A stretch of 64,000 nucleotides of DNA from Clostridium frigoris (GTDB lineage: Bacteria > Bacillota > Clostridia > Clostridiales > Clostridiaceae), in the NCBI RefSeq assembly GCF_018861865.1, contig NZ_JAHLDV010000010.1:37540-101539 (forward strand), written 5' to 3'. The notes beneath the pieces were generated by a model. That model saw nothing but the letters and a program-made list of their open reading frames with translations. It had not been told where the DNA came from and made no database searches. This document shows, in pieces, positions 19,877 through 29,373 of this stretch. Each line of letters opens with the position of its first letter. The stretch's first letter is position 1. A program made the position numbers and the translations under genes.

Positions 19877-20303
19877 GTTTAAATACTTTTCCTAATCAAA
19901 GCTATTAATTAGTCATAATTAATAATTAATATAAATATATTATAAATTAATATAACTTCTTACTATTATATTATAATGAATTTTTGTTGTCAATTTCTTT
20001 TTGAATTTTCTTACAATTAATATGGATTTAAAGCTATTTATTTGGAGCCTTGGATTTATATTAGTACAAGTGTCTCTCTACCCTTAAAGTATTATTATGC
20101 AACGCTTACAATAAATTCCACGATTATTTATTTAACACATTTACCTAGATATATGTGATATAATGTTAGTTAAAAATGAACCTTATTGTAATACAAAAAT
20201 ATAAATGGTTTTAAAATTTGTTTCTTTAATGAATTTGTGTTTTCGTCAACTTGCAAAATAGTGTCATTATTTCGTAATTATTTTAAATTATTGATGTTTT
20301 GTA
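19877..20303. other. Intergenic region between the ileS leader and glnA
   Basis: About 430 AT-rich bases holding presumably the divergent ileS promoter. I see no gene or convincing structure here. Confidence 0.4.
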
Positions 20304-20332
20304 TTGACACAACTTCATTTTTGTAATAAAAT
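20304..20332 (+). promoter_or_regulatory. Sigma-A-type promoter of glnA
   Basis: TTGACA (20304-20309), a 17-base spacer and TAAAAT (20327-20332). It leaves a leader of about 170 bases. Confidence 0.7.
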
Positions 20333-20409
20333 CATTTTATTTGCAACTAAAATTCAGTTATGTATTAGTATGGATTTTTATTACCCTCTGATGTATATGA
20401 ATTATTACA

Positions 20410-20476
20410 AATAAGTCAAATATTTCATTAAAAGCTTGTTCATAAAAATGTCAAATAAGTCATTTCAGTGACTTTT
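20410..20476 (+). promoter_or_regulatory. glnA leader: direct repeat and terminator-like hairpin
   Basis: AAATAAGTCA occurs at about 20410 and 20454. The second copy forms a hairpin AAGTCA-TTTCAG-TGACTT followed by a T run, placed 35 bases before the glnA ribosome binding site. It could be a weak attenuator. Antitermination control of glnA by nitrogen is known in clostridia, but no ANTAR gene is nearby. Confidence 0.4.
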
Positions 20477-20513
20477 TAACAATTAAATATATATTTAAAG
20501 GAGGACTATTATT

Positions 20514-22409
20514 TTGAAAAAATTAATTTATGTAATTCCTAAAGAAAAACATTCTGAAAAGGACATTAAAGACATCCTACTTGCACACTCCGAGGTGAAA
20601 TTCGTTTCCCTTGTTGGTATTGACTTATCAGGTAATGACACTGACGAGAGAATTCCAATTCAAATATTTTTAGATGACATCAGTGGATTCGAAAACGGTG
20701 TTATTCAAACCGATGGTTCATCTGTAGTATTGCCAGGTATCGCAACTCTAAACAACGCTAAGTTGGATATGCTTGCAGATGCTGATTGTAATTGGTATAT
20801 TGATTACAATTATGAAAACATTGACCCAGAAACAGAATTACCAATAGGAACACTCAAAATTCCATGTACATTATTACATGATAAAATCGCAGTAGATTCA
20901 AGATCAATACTAAAAAAATCCGTTGAAACTTTCAAAACAACTCTTCTTGATTTACTTAAAGAAAATCCATCTGCTTTAAGTTCTTTTGATTTTGAATTTA
21001 AAGATATTGATAAGTTAATGCTCACATCTGCAACTGAGTTAGAGTTTTGGGTAAAAACACCTAATGATAAAGCAGATATAGAAGAATTATCTACATCACA
21101 AGTACTAAAAGAACAGTATTGGAGTAAAACTAAAGGAAATGTTAGAACAGCTCTTGAACAAACTCTTCTTTTAATGGAAAAGTATGGTTTTGAACCTGAA
21201 ATGGGTCATAAAGAAGTTGGTGGAGTAAAAGCTCAAATCGGAGAAGCTGGTTCACTAACACATATAATGGAACAACTTGAAATAGATTGGAAATACTCAG
21301 ACGCTCTTCAATGTGCAGATAACGAGTTATTCATTAGAAATTTAGTAAAAGAAACCTTTAGACTTAATGGTTTAGATGTTAACTTTTTAGCAAAACCCGT
21401 ACATGATGTAGCCGGCAGTGGCGAACATACTCATATTGGAATCGCTGTTAAATTAACTAACGGCAAAAGAGTTAATTTATTTAATTCAGATAATAACCAT
21501 TTCTTAAGTAATTTAGGATACGCTTCAGTAATGGGTGTACTTAAGAATTATGAAGTAATAAACCCATTTGTTTCTTCAACAAATGATTCTCTAAGAAGAT
21601 TAAAAGTTGGTTTTGAGGCTCCTATATGTATAGTAACATCACTTGGTCACAGTGTTGATGTTCCATCTAGAAATAGATCTATACTACTCGCATTAATAAG
21701 GGACCTTGATAATCCACTTGCTACAAGATTTGAACTTAGAGCTCCATGCCCACATACTAATACTTACCTAGCTTTATCTACTTTATATATGGGTATGCTT
21801 GACGGTATAGTATATGCAATCAAAAACAATAAATCTGAAGATGATCTTTTGAAAGAACTATCTAAGGCACCAGGAGATGAAGCAGATTATTTAGAAAAAG
21901 ATAGGTCTTATAGAAGTGAAGAAGATGTATTTGAATACTATACAGAACAGCAACGCGCAGATTACTTTGGTAAAGCACCTAAAACTGTTTATGAAAATGT
22001 TTGTGCACTAGATGAATGTCCTGAAAAACTTGAAATCCTTAAGGCTGGTGGCGTATTTACTACTAGTATAATAAATAGTTTTAGAATGGCAATAACCTCT
22101 AGATGGGTTACCGAAATAAATAATAGATTGTTAAACAATTATTCAGAAGAAATCAGGAAATTTAAAATGATTCACACTGCTGAAAAAGCATTAGATTTAG
22201 ATTTAGCAAATTGGCAAAAAGTTAATGACCTAAGACACTCTCTTATGAAAGATACTTATTCTAAAACTAGCCTATTTACTAAGATAAAAGAAGCTTCTAA
22301 TGTTGAAAATTATGAAGAACTTTCTACATTACAGATACAATTAGATGCTCAAATTGAAGAGCTTAGATTCTGTTACTCTAACTATCAAAAGAATTTATTA
22401 GACATTTAA
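20514..22409 (+). CDS. glnA: Glutamine synthetase, long clostridial form
   Basis: Makes glutamine from glutamate, ammonia and ATP. It has 631 residues. The N-terminal beta-grasp part contains TDGSSVVLPGIATL (residues 63-76), matching the GS active-site latch. The catalytic domain shows EMGHKEVGGVKAQIGEAGSL, the ATP/ammonia-site loop AGSGEHTHIGIA (near 302), NDSLRRLKVGFEAP, and RFELRAPCPHTNTYLALS (near 412). It is longer than type I GS (about 445) and carries an extra C-terminal helical region. The start is a TTG with AGGAGG nine bases upstream. The stop codon lies inside the inverted repeat of a short mobile-like element. No glnR or ANTAR regulator is adjacent. Confidence 0.93.
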   Translation: MKKLIYVIPKEKHSEKDIKDILLAHSEVKFVSLVGIDLSGNDTDERIPIQIFLDDISGFENGVIQTDGSSVVLPGIATLNNAKLDMLADADCNWYIDYNYENIDPETELPIGTLKIPCTLLHDKIAVDSRSILKKSVETFKTTLLDLLKENPSALSSFDFEFKDIDKLMLTSATELEFWVKTPNDKADIEELSTSQVLKEQYWSKTKGNVRTALEQTLLLMEKYGFEPEMGHKEVGGVKAQIGEAGSLTHIMEQLEIDWKYSDALQCADNELFIRNLVKETFRLNGLDVNFLAKPVHDVAGSGEHTHIGIAVKLTNGKRVNLFNSDNNHFLSNLGYASVMGVLKNYEVINPFVSSTNDSLRRLKVGFEAPICIVTSLGHSVDVPSRNRSILLALIRDLDNPLATRFELRAPCPHTNTYLALSTLYMGMLDGIVYAIKNNKSEDDLLKELSKAPGDEADYLEKDRSYRSEEDVFEYYTEQQRADYFGKAPKTVYENVCALDECPEKLEILKAGGVFTTSIINSFRMAITSRWVTEINNRLLNNYSEEIRKFKMIHTAEKALDLDLANWQKVNDLRHSLMKDTYSKTSLFTKIKEASNVENYEELSTLQIQLDAQIEELRFCYSNYQKNLLDI

Positions 22410-22558
22410 CGACATTTCAGAAGGAAAGTCTCCCACTTCTATAAGTTGGAGTTACATCCCCAAACAAATAGAAAACTTCAGTGGTAATATAATTCTCCTT
22501 CTGAAGTCGTTAATGCATCTTCTTCGAAGCTGTTGAAGCGACCCAGGAGATGATTAAT
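22405..22558. repeat. Short inverted-repeat element, copy A
   Basis: The left end TTTAACGACATTTCAGAAGGA and right end TCCTTCTGAAGTCGTTAA (22496-22513) form an imperfect terminal inverted repeat. A conserved tail follows (GCATCTTCT...AGCGACCCAGGAGATGATTAA) that can fold into its own hairpin. The glnA stop codon TAA is part of the left end. Copies B and C lie at 38599-38717 and 57131-57307. Confidence 0.75.
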
Positions 22559-22581
22559 AAGTTTTAGACTTATATAACATG

Positions 22582-22637
22582 AATCATAAAAAAACAACCT
22601 CAATAGGATTTTACTATTAAGGTTGTTTTTTATGATT
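22582..22637. terminator. Bidirectional terminator between glnA and the amidase gene
   Basis: AAAAACAACCTCAATAG pairs imperfectly with CTATTAAGGTTGTTTTT. It serves two convergent genes. Confidence 0.8.
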
Positions 22638-22667
22638 TTGCCTTTATGCCTTTATGCCTTTAAATAA

Positions 22668-24455
22668 TTAATATTTTATATTAGTTATTCCTAAAGTATT
22701 AAGAATTCCCTTTGCAATTGCATTAGCCACTTTAGTTTGGTATGCAGAGCTATTTAGTAATTTTTCTTCTGACGGGTTAGTTATAAATCCAGTTTCCACC
22801 AATATAGCTGTGGCACTATTATTTCTAAAAACATAATCATTAGCAGTTTTAATTCCCCTATCATAACTTGCAGTTGCTTTAATTATTTCAGTTTGAATAT
22901 TCTGCGCAAGTTTTGATGCAGCTACATTTCCAGCATAATAAAAAGTTTCGGTGCCATGAGCCGATGTCATATCTGCTGCGTTTGCATGTATACATACAAA
23001 ATAATTTGGCTTAGCATTATTAGAAATATCACATCTTAATTGGAGATTTCTAGATTCATCAGTTGAATAAGCTATAGCATTCGTTGTTCTTGTATATACG
23101 GTGTAAACATTATTTTTAGTTAATATTGCTCCTACTTTTAAAGTAATTGCAAGGTTTACTGTACTCTCATAAACACCCGTCGGTCCTATTGCTCCTGGGT
23201 CACTTCCACCATGACCTGCATCTAAAACTATTTTATACTTCGCCGCAATAGTTGCAGCTTTTACAGTAATTATAGCTTTTGCATTCGTGGCTATTCCAAT
23301 CACAGTTCCATAGTAAGTGGTACTGCCTACAACGCTTGTAGCAACTGATTTAAGCCATGTTACACTAACTGTTTGTTTTGAACCATTGCTCATAATTGCG
23401 GTTACAGTTTTCGGCAATGCATATGTATCCCCAACTGTTACACTACCTACTATATCTGGTATTGAAGATATTTTCAAAGTATTATCATAAGTAGTATCGG
23501 TATTTGCAAAGCCAGCATAATTCATTAATCCATTAGCTATAGCTTTTGCAGCGTTGTTTTGATACTGTGTACTAATTAATAATGCCTCTTCACCTGGATT
23601 TGTTATAAACCCCAAGTCCGTAACTATGGTAGGACAGCTTGTCTTAGTTAATATTTCAGTACTTCCTACTTGGGCTCCCCTATCTTTAGCTTGTGTTGCT
23701 TTTATTAGTTCAGATTGCACTGATGTCGCAAGAAGCTTATTTGCACTTACATCAGATTTGTAATATGTTTCTATTCCATTAGCAGTACTATCTGCCGTAT
23801 ATGAATTAGTGTTTATACTTAAAAATATATTAGCATTTGCATTTTTTGCAATTAATGCTTTTGCAGCATCTTCGCCACTCTGAGTCCAAGTTACCGCATC
23901 AGTAGTTCTTGTATATACTACATTAAATCCTCTTGTTTTTAGTATACTACCAAGTTTTAACGCTGTACTTAAATTTATATCCTTAGCCTTAACCCCACTT
24001 GCACCAGTAATTACCTTATAGTACTGACCTGGATCAATACATACAGTAAATTCGCTTGGTTTTGTAGGTGCACTTTTAGTAGTAAAATCCATTCTAACTT
24101 CACTAGGAAGGATTTTACCATCAGTGGATTTAACCTGATTTGTTACAATCAATGTGTATTTTTTATTGTATTCATAATTTTCCACAGGTTCAACTACTAC
24201 ATTTTTATTACCAATCGCTAAACTAACTTTGATTTCTATGTACTTATTATCATCAGAAAGCACCTTAATGTTTGTAGTATTCACTGTGCTAACATTTAAA
24301 ACCTTATTAAAACTTACTGTGAAAGGTTTACTAATTACCACGTCTTTTTTAGACTCCATATTTGTAATTGTACTAGCCTTCACTATGGTTTGCATAGGTA
24401 TACACACAACTAAAGCTAAAATCATAATTACAAATGCTTTAAAAATTTTTTTCAT
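22668..24455 (-). CDS. Secreted N-acetylmuramoyl-L-alanine amidase with two Amidase_3 domains, the first degenerate
   Basis: Cleaves the MurNAc-L-Ala bond of peptidoglycan. It has 595 residues: signal peptide (1-28), an SbsA-type Ig-like domain (about 32-125, ending VRMDFTTKSAPTKPSEF), a first Amidase_3 domain (about 137-315), a Big_4-type Ig-like domain (about 330-398) and a second Amidase_3 domain (about 404-590). The second has all ligands: DAGHGGSDPG, YESTVNLA, CIHAN and VETGF. In the first these read DPGQ, AKDINLS, SINTN and TDLGF, so the zinc histidines and both glutamates are lost; it probably only binds the wall. GGAGGGG lies before the ATG. Confidence 0.92.
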   Translation of the reverse strand: MKKIFKAFVIMILALVVCIPMQTIVKASTITNMESKKDVVISKPFTVSFNKVLNVSTVNTTNIKVLSDDNKYIEIKVSLAIGNKNVVVEPVENYEYNKKYTLIVTNQVKSTDGKILPSEVRMDFTTKSAPTKPSEFTVCIDPGQYYKVITGASGVKAKDINLSTALKLGSILKTRGFNVVYTRTTDAVTWTQSGEDAAKALIAKNANANIFLSINTNSYTADSTANGIETYYKSDVSANKLLATSVQSELIKATQAKDRGAQVGSTEILTKTSCPTIVTDLGFITNPGEEALLISTQYQNNAAKAIANGLMNYAGFANTDTTYDNTLKISSIPDIVGSVTVGDTYALPKTVTAIMSNGSKQTVSVTWLKSVATSVVGSTTYYGTVIGIATNAKAIITVKAATIAAKYKIVLDAGHGGSDPGAIGPTGVYESTVNLAITLKVGAILTKNNVYTVYTRTTNAIAYSTDESRNLQLRCDISNNAKPNYFVCIHANAADMTSAHGTETFYYAGNVAASKLAQNIQTEIIKATASYDRGIKTANDYVFRNNSATAILVETGFITNPSEEKLLNSSAYQTKVANAIAKGILNTLGITNIKY

Positions 24456-24776
24456 ATAACCCCTCCTAAATCCTTATAATTACTAAATAAAATTATTAAA
24501 ATAACTTTAAGTATGTATTTTATTATGGTATTAATTCTCAATTAATCATACTATACTTTTATTTTCATCTCAATAATTTATAATTTTTTTAATTTCTTTC
24601 AACTATTTATTGAAAATCTGCTTATATAAATTTTTTATAGTGTATTTCGCTACAAAAGGTGGCATAATTTATACTATAAATAGTATTATGAAATATCATT
24701 CACTATAAAATACGTTCCACTTAAATAATGGTTTCAATCTATGTAAATAAATACAATTAAAAAAGGAGTAATTTAC
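24456..24776. other. Intergenic region with a nested inverted repeat
   Basis: No gene is seen. TTTTATAGTG (24633-24642) and CACTATAAAA (24701-24710) are exact inverted repeats, with a smaller palindrome ATACTATAAATAGTAT between them. They may form a hairpin or be operator sites. Confidence 0.4.
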
Positions 24777-25415
24777 ATGAGAATCACTTGGCTAGGTCAT
24801 TCATGTTTTCTTTTAGAAGATTCAAAAGGTACTAAGATTTTAACGGATCCATTTGATGCTACTTTAGGATATGAAGTTTATAAAGGTAGCCCTGACATTG
24901 TCACTATAAGCCATCAGCATTTCGATCACAATTATACTAGAGAGCTTATGGGTAATTATAAAATTATAAATAAGATTGGTATATCCACTGTTTATGATAT
25001 ATATATAAAAGGTATTCCTTCTTATCATGACAAAAATAAAGGTGCAAAACGTGGTGACAACATAATATTCATCTTTACATTGGATGGGTACTGCATGTGC
25101 CATTTAGGTGATCTAGGCCATACTCTTTCAAATGATGATCTTTGCGCTATAGGTTCTATAGATATACTATTTGTCCCTGTAGGTGGTAACTATACAATAG
25201 ACGGTAAAGAAGCCTCACAAGTCACTAAAAAAATAAATCCTAAAATAGTTATTCCTATGCACTACAAAACATCACAGGCGTCTTTCCCTTTAGATGGTGT
25301 TGAAACATTTCTTATGTATATGAAAAATGCCACAAAAATAGGTAGTAATACGTTAGTAATTAACGATGAAATAACCGACTCTCTAGCCGTTAAAATATTA
25401 AATTTTATACAGTGA
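24777..25415 (+). CDS. MBL-fold metal-dependent hydrolase (UPF0173/YtkL-like)
   Basis: A 212-residue beta-lactamase-fold protein. It begins MRITWLGHSCFLLE, typical of the UlaG/YtkL group. The metal motif is SHQHFDH near residue 43-49, CHLGDLGHTL (near 108) and IVIPMHYKT (near 160) supply further ligands. The substrate is unknown. AAGGAG lies eight bases before the ATG. Single-gene unit. Confidence 0.88.
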   Translation: MRITWLGHSCFLLEDSKGTKILTDPFDATLGYEVYKGSPDIVTISHQHFDHNYTRELMGNYKIINKIGISTVYDIYIKGIPSYHDKNKGAKRGDNIIFIFTLDGYCMCHLGDLGHTLSNDDLCAIGSIDILFVPVGGNYTIDGKEASQVTKKINPKIVIPMHYKTSQASFPLDGVETFLMYMKNATKIGSNTLVINDEITDSLAVKILNFIQ

Positions 25416-25600
25416 ATAAACTATCTATATTTTCTATTTAACTTAATTATTTACATAATATATAACTTTAGTAAAATATGGTATAAATACAATAAGTATA
25501 TTTATTTTTTCTAAAATCTATTTAAAAAAGCACCAAAGTGTAGTATCATGATAAGTATGTTACAAATGTTGCAAATTTTTTTATTCAGGAGGAAAGTTAT

Positions 25601-25801
25601 ATGAAAACAGGTACAGTTAAATGGTTTAATTCAGAAAAAGGATTTGGTTTCTTATCAGTTGAAGGAGAAGAGGATGTATTCGTACATTTCTCAGCTATTC
25701 AAGGAGACGGATATAAGTCTTTAGAAGAAGGACAACAAGTTCAATTTGAAATCACTACTGGTGCTAGAGGCCCACAAGCTTCAAATGTTACTAGAATATA
25801 A
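25601..25801 (+). CDS. Cold-shock protein (CspA family)
   Basis: A 66-residue single OB-fold RNA chaperone. RNP1 (KGFGFL, residues 13-18) and RNP2 (VFVHF, residues 26-30) are intact, and it opens [26 protein letters not shown] lies about ten bases before the ATG. A leader of up to 185 bases without other genes is consistent with post-transcriptional control, as known for csp mRNAs. It ends in a clear terminator. Confidence 0.96.
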   Translation: MKTGTVKWFNSEKGFGFLSVEGEEDVFVHFSAIQGDGYKSLEEGQQVQFEITTGARGPQASNVTRI

Positions 25802-25816
25802 TTCAAATTAATTATA

Positions 25817-25852
25817 TAAAAAACATCTATCACTTTGTGATAGGTGTTTTTT
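25817..25852 (+). terminator. Terminator of the cold-shock gene
   Basis: AAACATCTATCAC-TTT-GTGATAGGTGTTTTTT. It is followed by about 250 bases with no recognisable gene. Confidence 0.88.
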
Positions 25853-26107
25853 AATTTAGTTAAAAAAATATACAGTAAGGCTTTCATGGCTCAATATCAT
25901 ATCTCATGCAACAAATTAAATTGTATGGTTAATTGGTACCTTATTGCATCTAAAATCAAGTACGACGCAAAATAAGCTATTACATATACTTACTAATAGT
26001 TTAGGGTAGTTCTGTATATAATTTATAATAACATTCTCACTTTTTGAATATAATAAAGTTCTTTGCTAAAACTATAGTAAAGCTATTTATGAAAGGATGT
26101 TTTTATA

Positions 26108-26287
26108 ATGTTTGGAAAAATAATAGATATGAACAGTACAGATGCTTTTATAAATTTTCAAGATGGAACTACTATAGATGTAAGCATAACAAGGTTACCT
26201 AGGAATTCAAAAACAGGAGATACTATTGATTTAGATACTGGAAGTTTAACTAATATGTTTAAGAATGATATGTTTAATCTATTTTAA
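26108..26287 (+). CDS. Small conserved-looking protein, 59 residues, unknown function
   Basis: A short gene on the plus strand with AAAGGATG upstream of the ATG. The protein begins MFGKIIDMNSTDAFINFQDG, continues with TTIDVSITRLPRNSK and ends DMFNLF. Alternating hydrophobic residues suggest a small beta barrel, reminiscent of short Clostridium proteins that start 'GKIIDI..' ; no family is assigned. A hairpin follows at 26305-26334. Good codon pattern, ribosome binding site and terminator together support a real gene. Confidence 0.72.
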   Translation: MFGKIIDMNSTDAFINFQDGTTIDVSITRLPRNSKTGDTIDLDTGSLTNMFKNDMFNLF

Positions 26288-26304
26288 TAAAACTTCAATA
26301 AAAT

Positions 26305-26334
26305 GAACTGTACTTATTTTTATAAATACAGTTC
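26305..26334. terminator. Hairpin between the 59-residue ORF and lgt
   Basis: GAACTGTA ... TACAGTTC with an AT-rich loop, between convergent genes. Confidence 0.6.
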
Positions 26335-26339
26335 TTATA

Positions 26340-27098
26340 TTATTTAGAAACATCTTTTTTTATTCTTTCAAAATTAAATAATAAAATTCCAATAATTAAG
26401 ACAAACAAACTAATGAACTGAGATGTAGAAAGTATAGATACACTTCCTCTAGGGTCACCTCTTAAAAACTCGATTAAAAATCTGCCTATACTATATATAA
26501 TAAGATAAAGAGAAAATACTCTTCCTTTTTTTCGCTCACACCTATCATACCAAAGTAAAAAAAACGCTAACATAAAATCAAATATTGAAGAATAAATTTG
26601 CGTTGGGATTAGATGTACATTTGCAGGTACAAACGGCGAGTTATTAAACTCTACCCCTATTGGTAATGACGTGACCTTTCCATAGCAACATCCAGCTAAA
26701 AAGCATCCTATCCTACCAAATCCTTGTGCCAGAGCTAAACTTGGAACTAATAGGTCAAGCACTCTAAGCGTATTCCAAGCCTTTTTTTTGCTATAGATAT
26801 AAACACCCAGTATTCCTCCCAAAATAGCTCCATAAATAACAAACCCATTTCCAATATTTTTTAATACTGAAGGATTTTGCAAGACTTCCTTAATATCTGT
26901 AATTATGTACAATACTTTTCCACCTATTAGCCCACAAATTATTGAAAGTATTGCCATATCCCAAACATTGTCCTCATTATATTGTCCTTTCTTACTTCTA
27001 TATGATAATAGACAAAGCGCTGCAAGAATTCCTATCATTATCATTAATCCATATCCATAAATTTTCACAAAAGAAAACTCAAATAATATTGGCTTCAT
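26340..27098 (-). CDS. lgt: Prolipoprotein diacylglyceryl transferase
   Basis: Transfers diacylglycerol to the lipobox cysteine of prolipoproteins in the membrane. The 252 residues contain about seven transmembrane helices. Family signatures are GLMIMIG, GFVIYGAILGG (near 75-85), AQGFGRIGCFLAGCCYG (near 123-139, the Lgt signature with Arg and Gly residues) and FLRGDPRG near 220. The open frame extends to 27140, but the ATG at 27098 follows GGGGTGGGG and begins at the usual N-terminus (MKPILFEF). Convergent with the 59-residue gene. Confidence 0.95.
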   Translation of the reverse strand: MKPILFEFSFVKIYGYGLMIMIGILAALCLLSYRSKKGQYNEDNVWDMAILSIICGLIGGKVLYIITDIKEVLQNPSVLKNIGNGFVIYGAILGGILGVYIYSKKKAWNTLRVLDLLVPSLALAQGFGRIGCFLAGCCYGKVTSLPIGVEFNNSPFVPANVHLIPTQIYSSIFDFMLAFFLLWYDRCERKKGRVFSLYLIIYSIGRFLIEFLRGDPRGSVSILSTSQFISLFVLIIGILLFNFERIKKDVSK

Positions 27099-27172
27099 TT
27101 GTCCCCACCCCTTAATAATAAAACTTTTGCTTTTATTCAATTTACTTTATTTACCTAAAAAACAAAAACTAA

Positions 27173-27191
27173 GAGAAGCATAATGCTTCTC
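27173..27191 (-). terminator. Terminator of the 194-residue membrane protein gene
   Basis: GAGAAGCATTATGCTTCTC followed by TTAGTTTTTG on the minus strand. Confidence 0.65.
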
Positions 27192-27266
27192 CTATATTTT
27201 TATTCCTTTGGATCTTATTAGATAAATTATAATACACTAAAAAGTTTAAAGCAAATATAATTAATT

Positions 27267-27851
27267 TTATCTAATTTTTAATGTTTCAACTATGCTTTCA
27301 AAAATAGCTCCATATGTTTCTTTAAAATCAACATTTCTTGTAAAAAATGAAAATCTATAAAACTCTTCCTTATCATCAATAAAATATTCATAAGACTTAT
27401 ACCAATTGTTGTCTGATACATTAATTAAGTATTGTACTACATATGTTTTTTTACCATTAATAGCAATTTCATTTATCTTATAATTTTTAATTTTATTTTG
27501 CCCTTCCGATATGCTTTTACTATTATCTAAAAATGCTTTTAAGTCATTTCTACCTTTCCATACTTCTACGAATCCATGAATTAATGCATCGGAAGACTTA
27601 AAATCATTGTGGTATAGAATCTCGTCCCCGGAAAATTTCTTTTCATTTGTTGTCCATCCCTTAGGTAATTTATAATTTATTTTACCATTTATGGCTACAT
27701 AATCATCCAATAAATTAATATTGTTTTCTACAAGAATAGTCGTTTTTAACTTTTGATCAAATTGTTTTGATATCCCTAGCAGAGTAATCATAAGTCCAAA
27801 AACTATTACTATAATCCCAATTTTTTTTCTATTTACAAATATAATCTTCAA
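27267..27851 (-). CDS. Membrane-anchored protein of unknown function, 194 residues
   Basis: One N-terminal transmembrane helix (residues 11-29) precedes an extracellular domain. That domain (INYKLPKGWTTNEKK ... EEFYRFSFFTRNVDF) resembles the PsbP-like/lipoprotein-type folds that start 'klPkgW'. The start is a TTG with GGGGGG five bases upstream. It lies alone between lgt and the 444-residue gene, each with its own terminator. Function unknown. Confidence 0.75.
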   Translation of the reverse strand: MKIIFVNRKKIGIIVIVFGLMITLLGISKQFDQKLKTTILVENNINLLDDYVAINGKINYKLPKGWTTNEKKFSGDEILYHNDFKSSDALIHGFVEVWKGRNDLKAFLDNSKSISEGQNKIKNYKINEIAINGKKTYVVQYLINVSDNNWYKSYEYFIDDKEEFYRFSFFTRNVDFKETYGAIFESIVETLKIR

Positions 27852-27916
27852 TGTTTCCCCCCAAATATTAATATTAATATACTATATGATAAATAGTATA
27901 AAAATATTAAAAAAAT

Positions 27917-27949
27917 AAAATGTGTGACTAAATAATAGTCACACATTTT
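27917..27949 (-). terminator. Terminator of the 444-residue protein gene
   Basis: The stem AAAATGTGTGACT / AGTCACACATTTT is perfect over 13 bases and lies just after the stop codon. Confidence 0.85.
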
Positions 27950-27961
27950 GTTCTTTCTATA

Positions 27962-29296
27962 TTACTTTTTTATAGGGACAACAACTGTTGAATTTTTGAA
28001 ATCATAAAACATTAACCAATGTCCCATTTCATCACTTCCCTTATCTGCAATCCAAGTCACAAAACCAGTTTTACCTCCATAAGGTTGATGCACTTTATTT
28101 CTGCTTCCAGGTATACCATAAACTATATATTTCATTTTTCCACTTGAATCACATTTGTATCCTAGCATAAAAGATTTATAATTTCTAATGTATGGGTAAT
28201 AACAAATCATAGGGTAATACGCTATAGTATATTTATTATAATCACTCAAATCATACATATTCTCTAAGTTATGCACAGGTACCTTATACCATTTGCACCA
28301 CTTGATTTCCTTAGTAAAATCAGGTACTTCTACAAAATCTTGCGCTGCCGCCTTGAAGAAATTCCCCATGGCACCTTTAGGATATTCAGCTTTATAATAA
28401 TTGTTTTCCTTTTTATTACTCTCATACTCTTTTTGCTTCTTATTTTCTTTACAGAACTTTTTATCTTTATCTCTAATTATTTCTTCAAAATCAGATTTAA
28501 GTTTACCTTCTTCTACTTGCACTGGGATTTCGATATCACAAGTATTATCTCTTTGATCAATTTGTACTTTTTCATCTTCTGTCTTCTTTGGATCTTTTAT
28601 TAGCGAAGCGTTTTCAATACTAGCTTTTTGCATAATATCTACTTTCTTTTCTAATATTTGATCTACATTTAATTGTGTTTCTATAGGTAAAATATCATTA
28701 GATTCAATTCTTTGCTCAGCATCTACTTTTTTATCTACCTTCTCTTGAACCTCTAAATGTTTGAGTGCTTCATCACTCTTTACTTTAATTATTTCTATAC
28801 TTTGTTCATATTCATCAAATTCATTTTTCACTTCATCTGTTCTAGCTTCTTTCGTTTCCTTATTAGAATCAGCTAGTTTATAGTTTTTCCATTCATTTGG
28901 TTTTTCAGTTGTTGAAAAACCGCTCATTATTGAAATTACATTGTTATCTAAGAATTTTACAATTGCCGCTCCAATAATTTTTTCAGCATTAATACCAGTG
29001 TCCGCTATATTGTCCATATCATATTCATGAAAAATGTCTACCCTACCATGATCGTCTATGTTCAATTTACCAACTTTTATAATCTTGTTTACATCTTTTT
29101 TGCCACATATTAAAATCATGTAATAAGGTTGTTTTTCTTTCCTTAGGTTTTGCACATAGTATGAAATCTTACATTTACTGTTTTTCATTTCGAGTTTTGC
29201 ATAACCAGAAGGAATTTTATCAGATTCTAATGAATAGCCTTTTTCATCTTCTTGTAATATAATAAAATACCTACTATAATTTTTTTTAGGTGTCAC
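27962..29296 (-). CDS. Uncharacterised clostridial protein with a long charged linker
   Basis: Its 444 residues show three parts. The N-terminal globular domain (about 5-135) contains YFIILQEDEKGYS, GYAKLEMKN and IIGAAIVKF. A Lys/Glu-rich low-complexity linker (about 140-320) follows. The C-terminal domain is rich in aromatic residues (WCKWYKVPVHNLENMYDLS ... HWLMFYDFKNSTVV), and its Tyr/Trp/Pro content recalls spore-coat or wall-associated proteins. The start is a GTG with GGAGG nine bases upstream. No signal peptide is seen. Location next to ksgA is common for such a protein in clostridia, as far as I recall; function is unknown. Confidence 0.75.
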   Translation of the reverse strand: MTPKKNYSRYFIILQEDEKGYSLESDKIPSGYAKLEMKNSKCKISYYVQNLRKEKQPYYMILICGKKDVNKIIKVGKLNIDDHGRVDIFHEYDMDNIADTGINAEKIIGAAIVKFLDNNVISIMSGFSTTEKPNEWKNYKLADSNKETKEARTDEVKNEFDEYEQSIEIIKVKSDEALKHLEVQEKVDKKVDAEQRIESNDILPIETQLNVDQILEKKVDIMQKASIENASLIKDPKKTEDEKVQIDQRDNTCDIEIPVQVEEGKLKSDFEEIIRDKDKKFCKENKKQKEYESNKKENNYYKAEYPKGAMGNFFKAAAQDFVEVPDFTKEIKWCKWYKVPVHNLENMYDLSDYNKYTIAYYPMICYYPYIRNYKSFMLGYKCDSSGKMKYIVYGIPGSRNKVHQPYGGKTGFVTWIADKGSDEMGHWLMFYDFKNSTVVVPIKK

Positions 29297-29373
29297 CTTC
29301 TTCTACCTCCATATAAAACTTATTCATTATAATATATGAAGTGTATGATAAAAAATGAACAATATCTTGAAAT

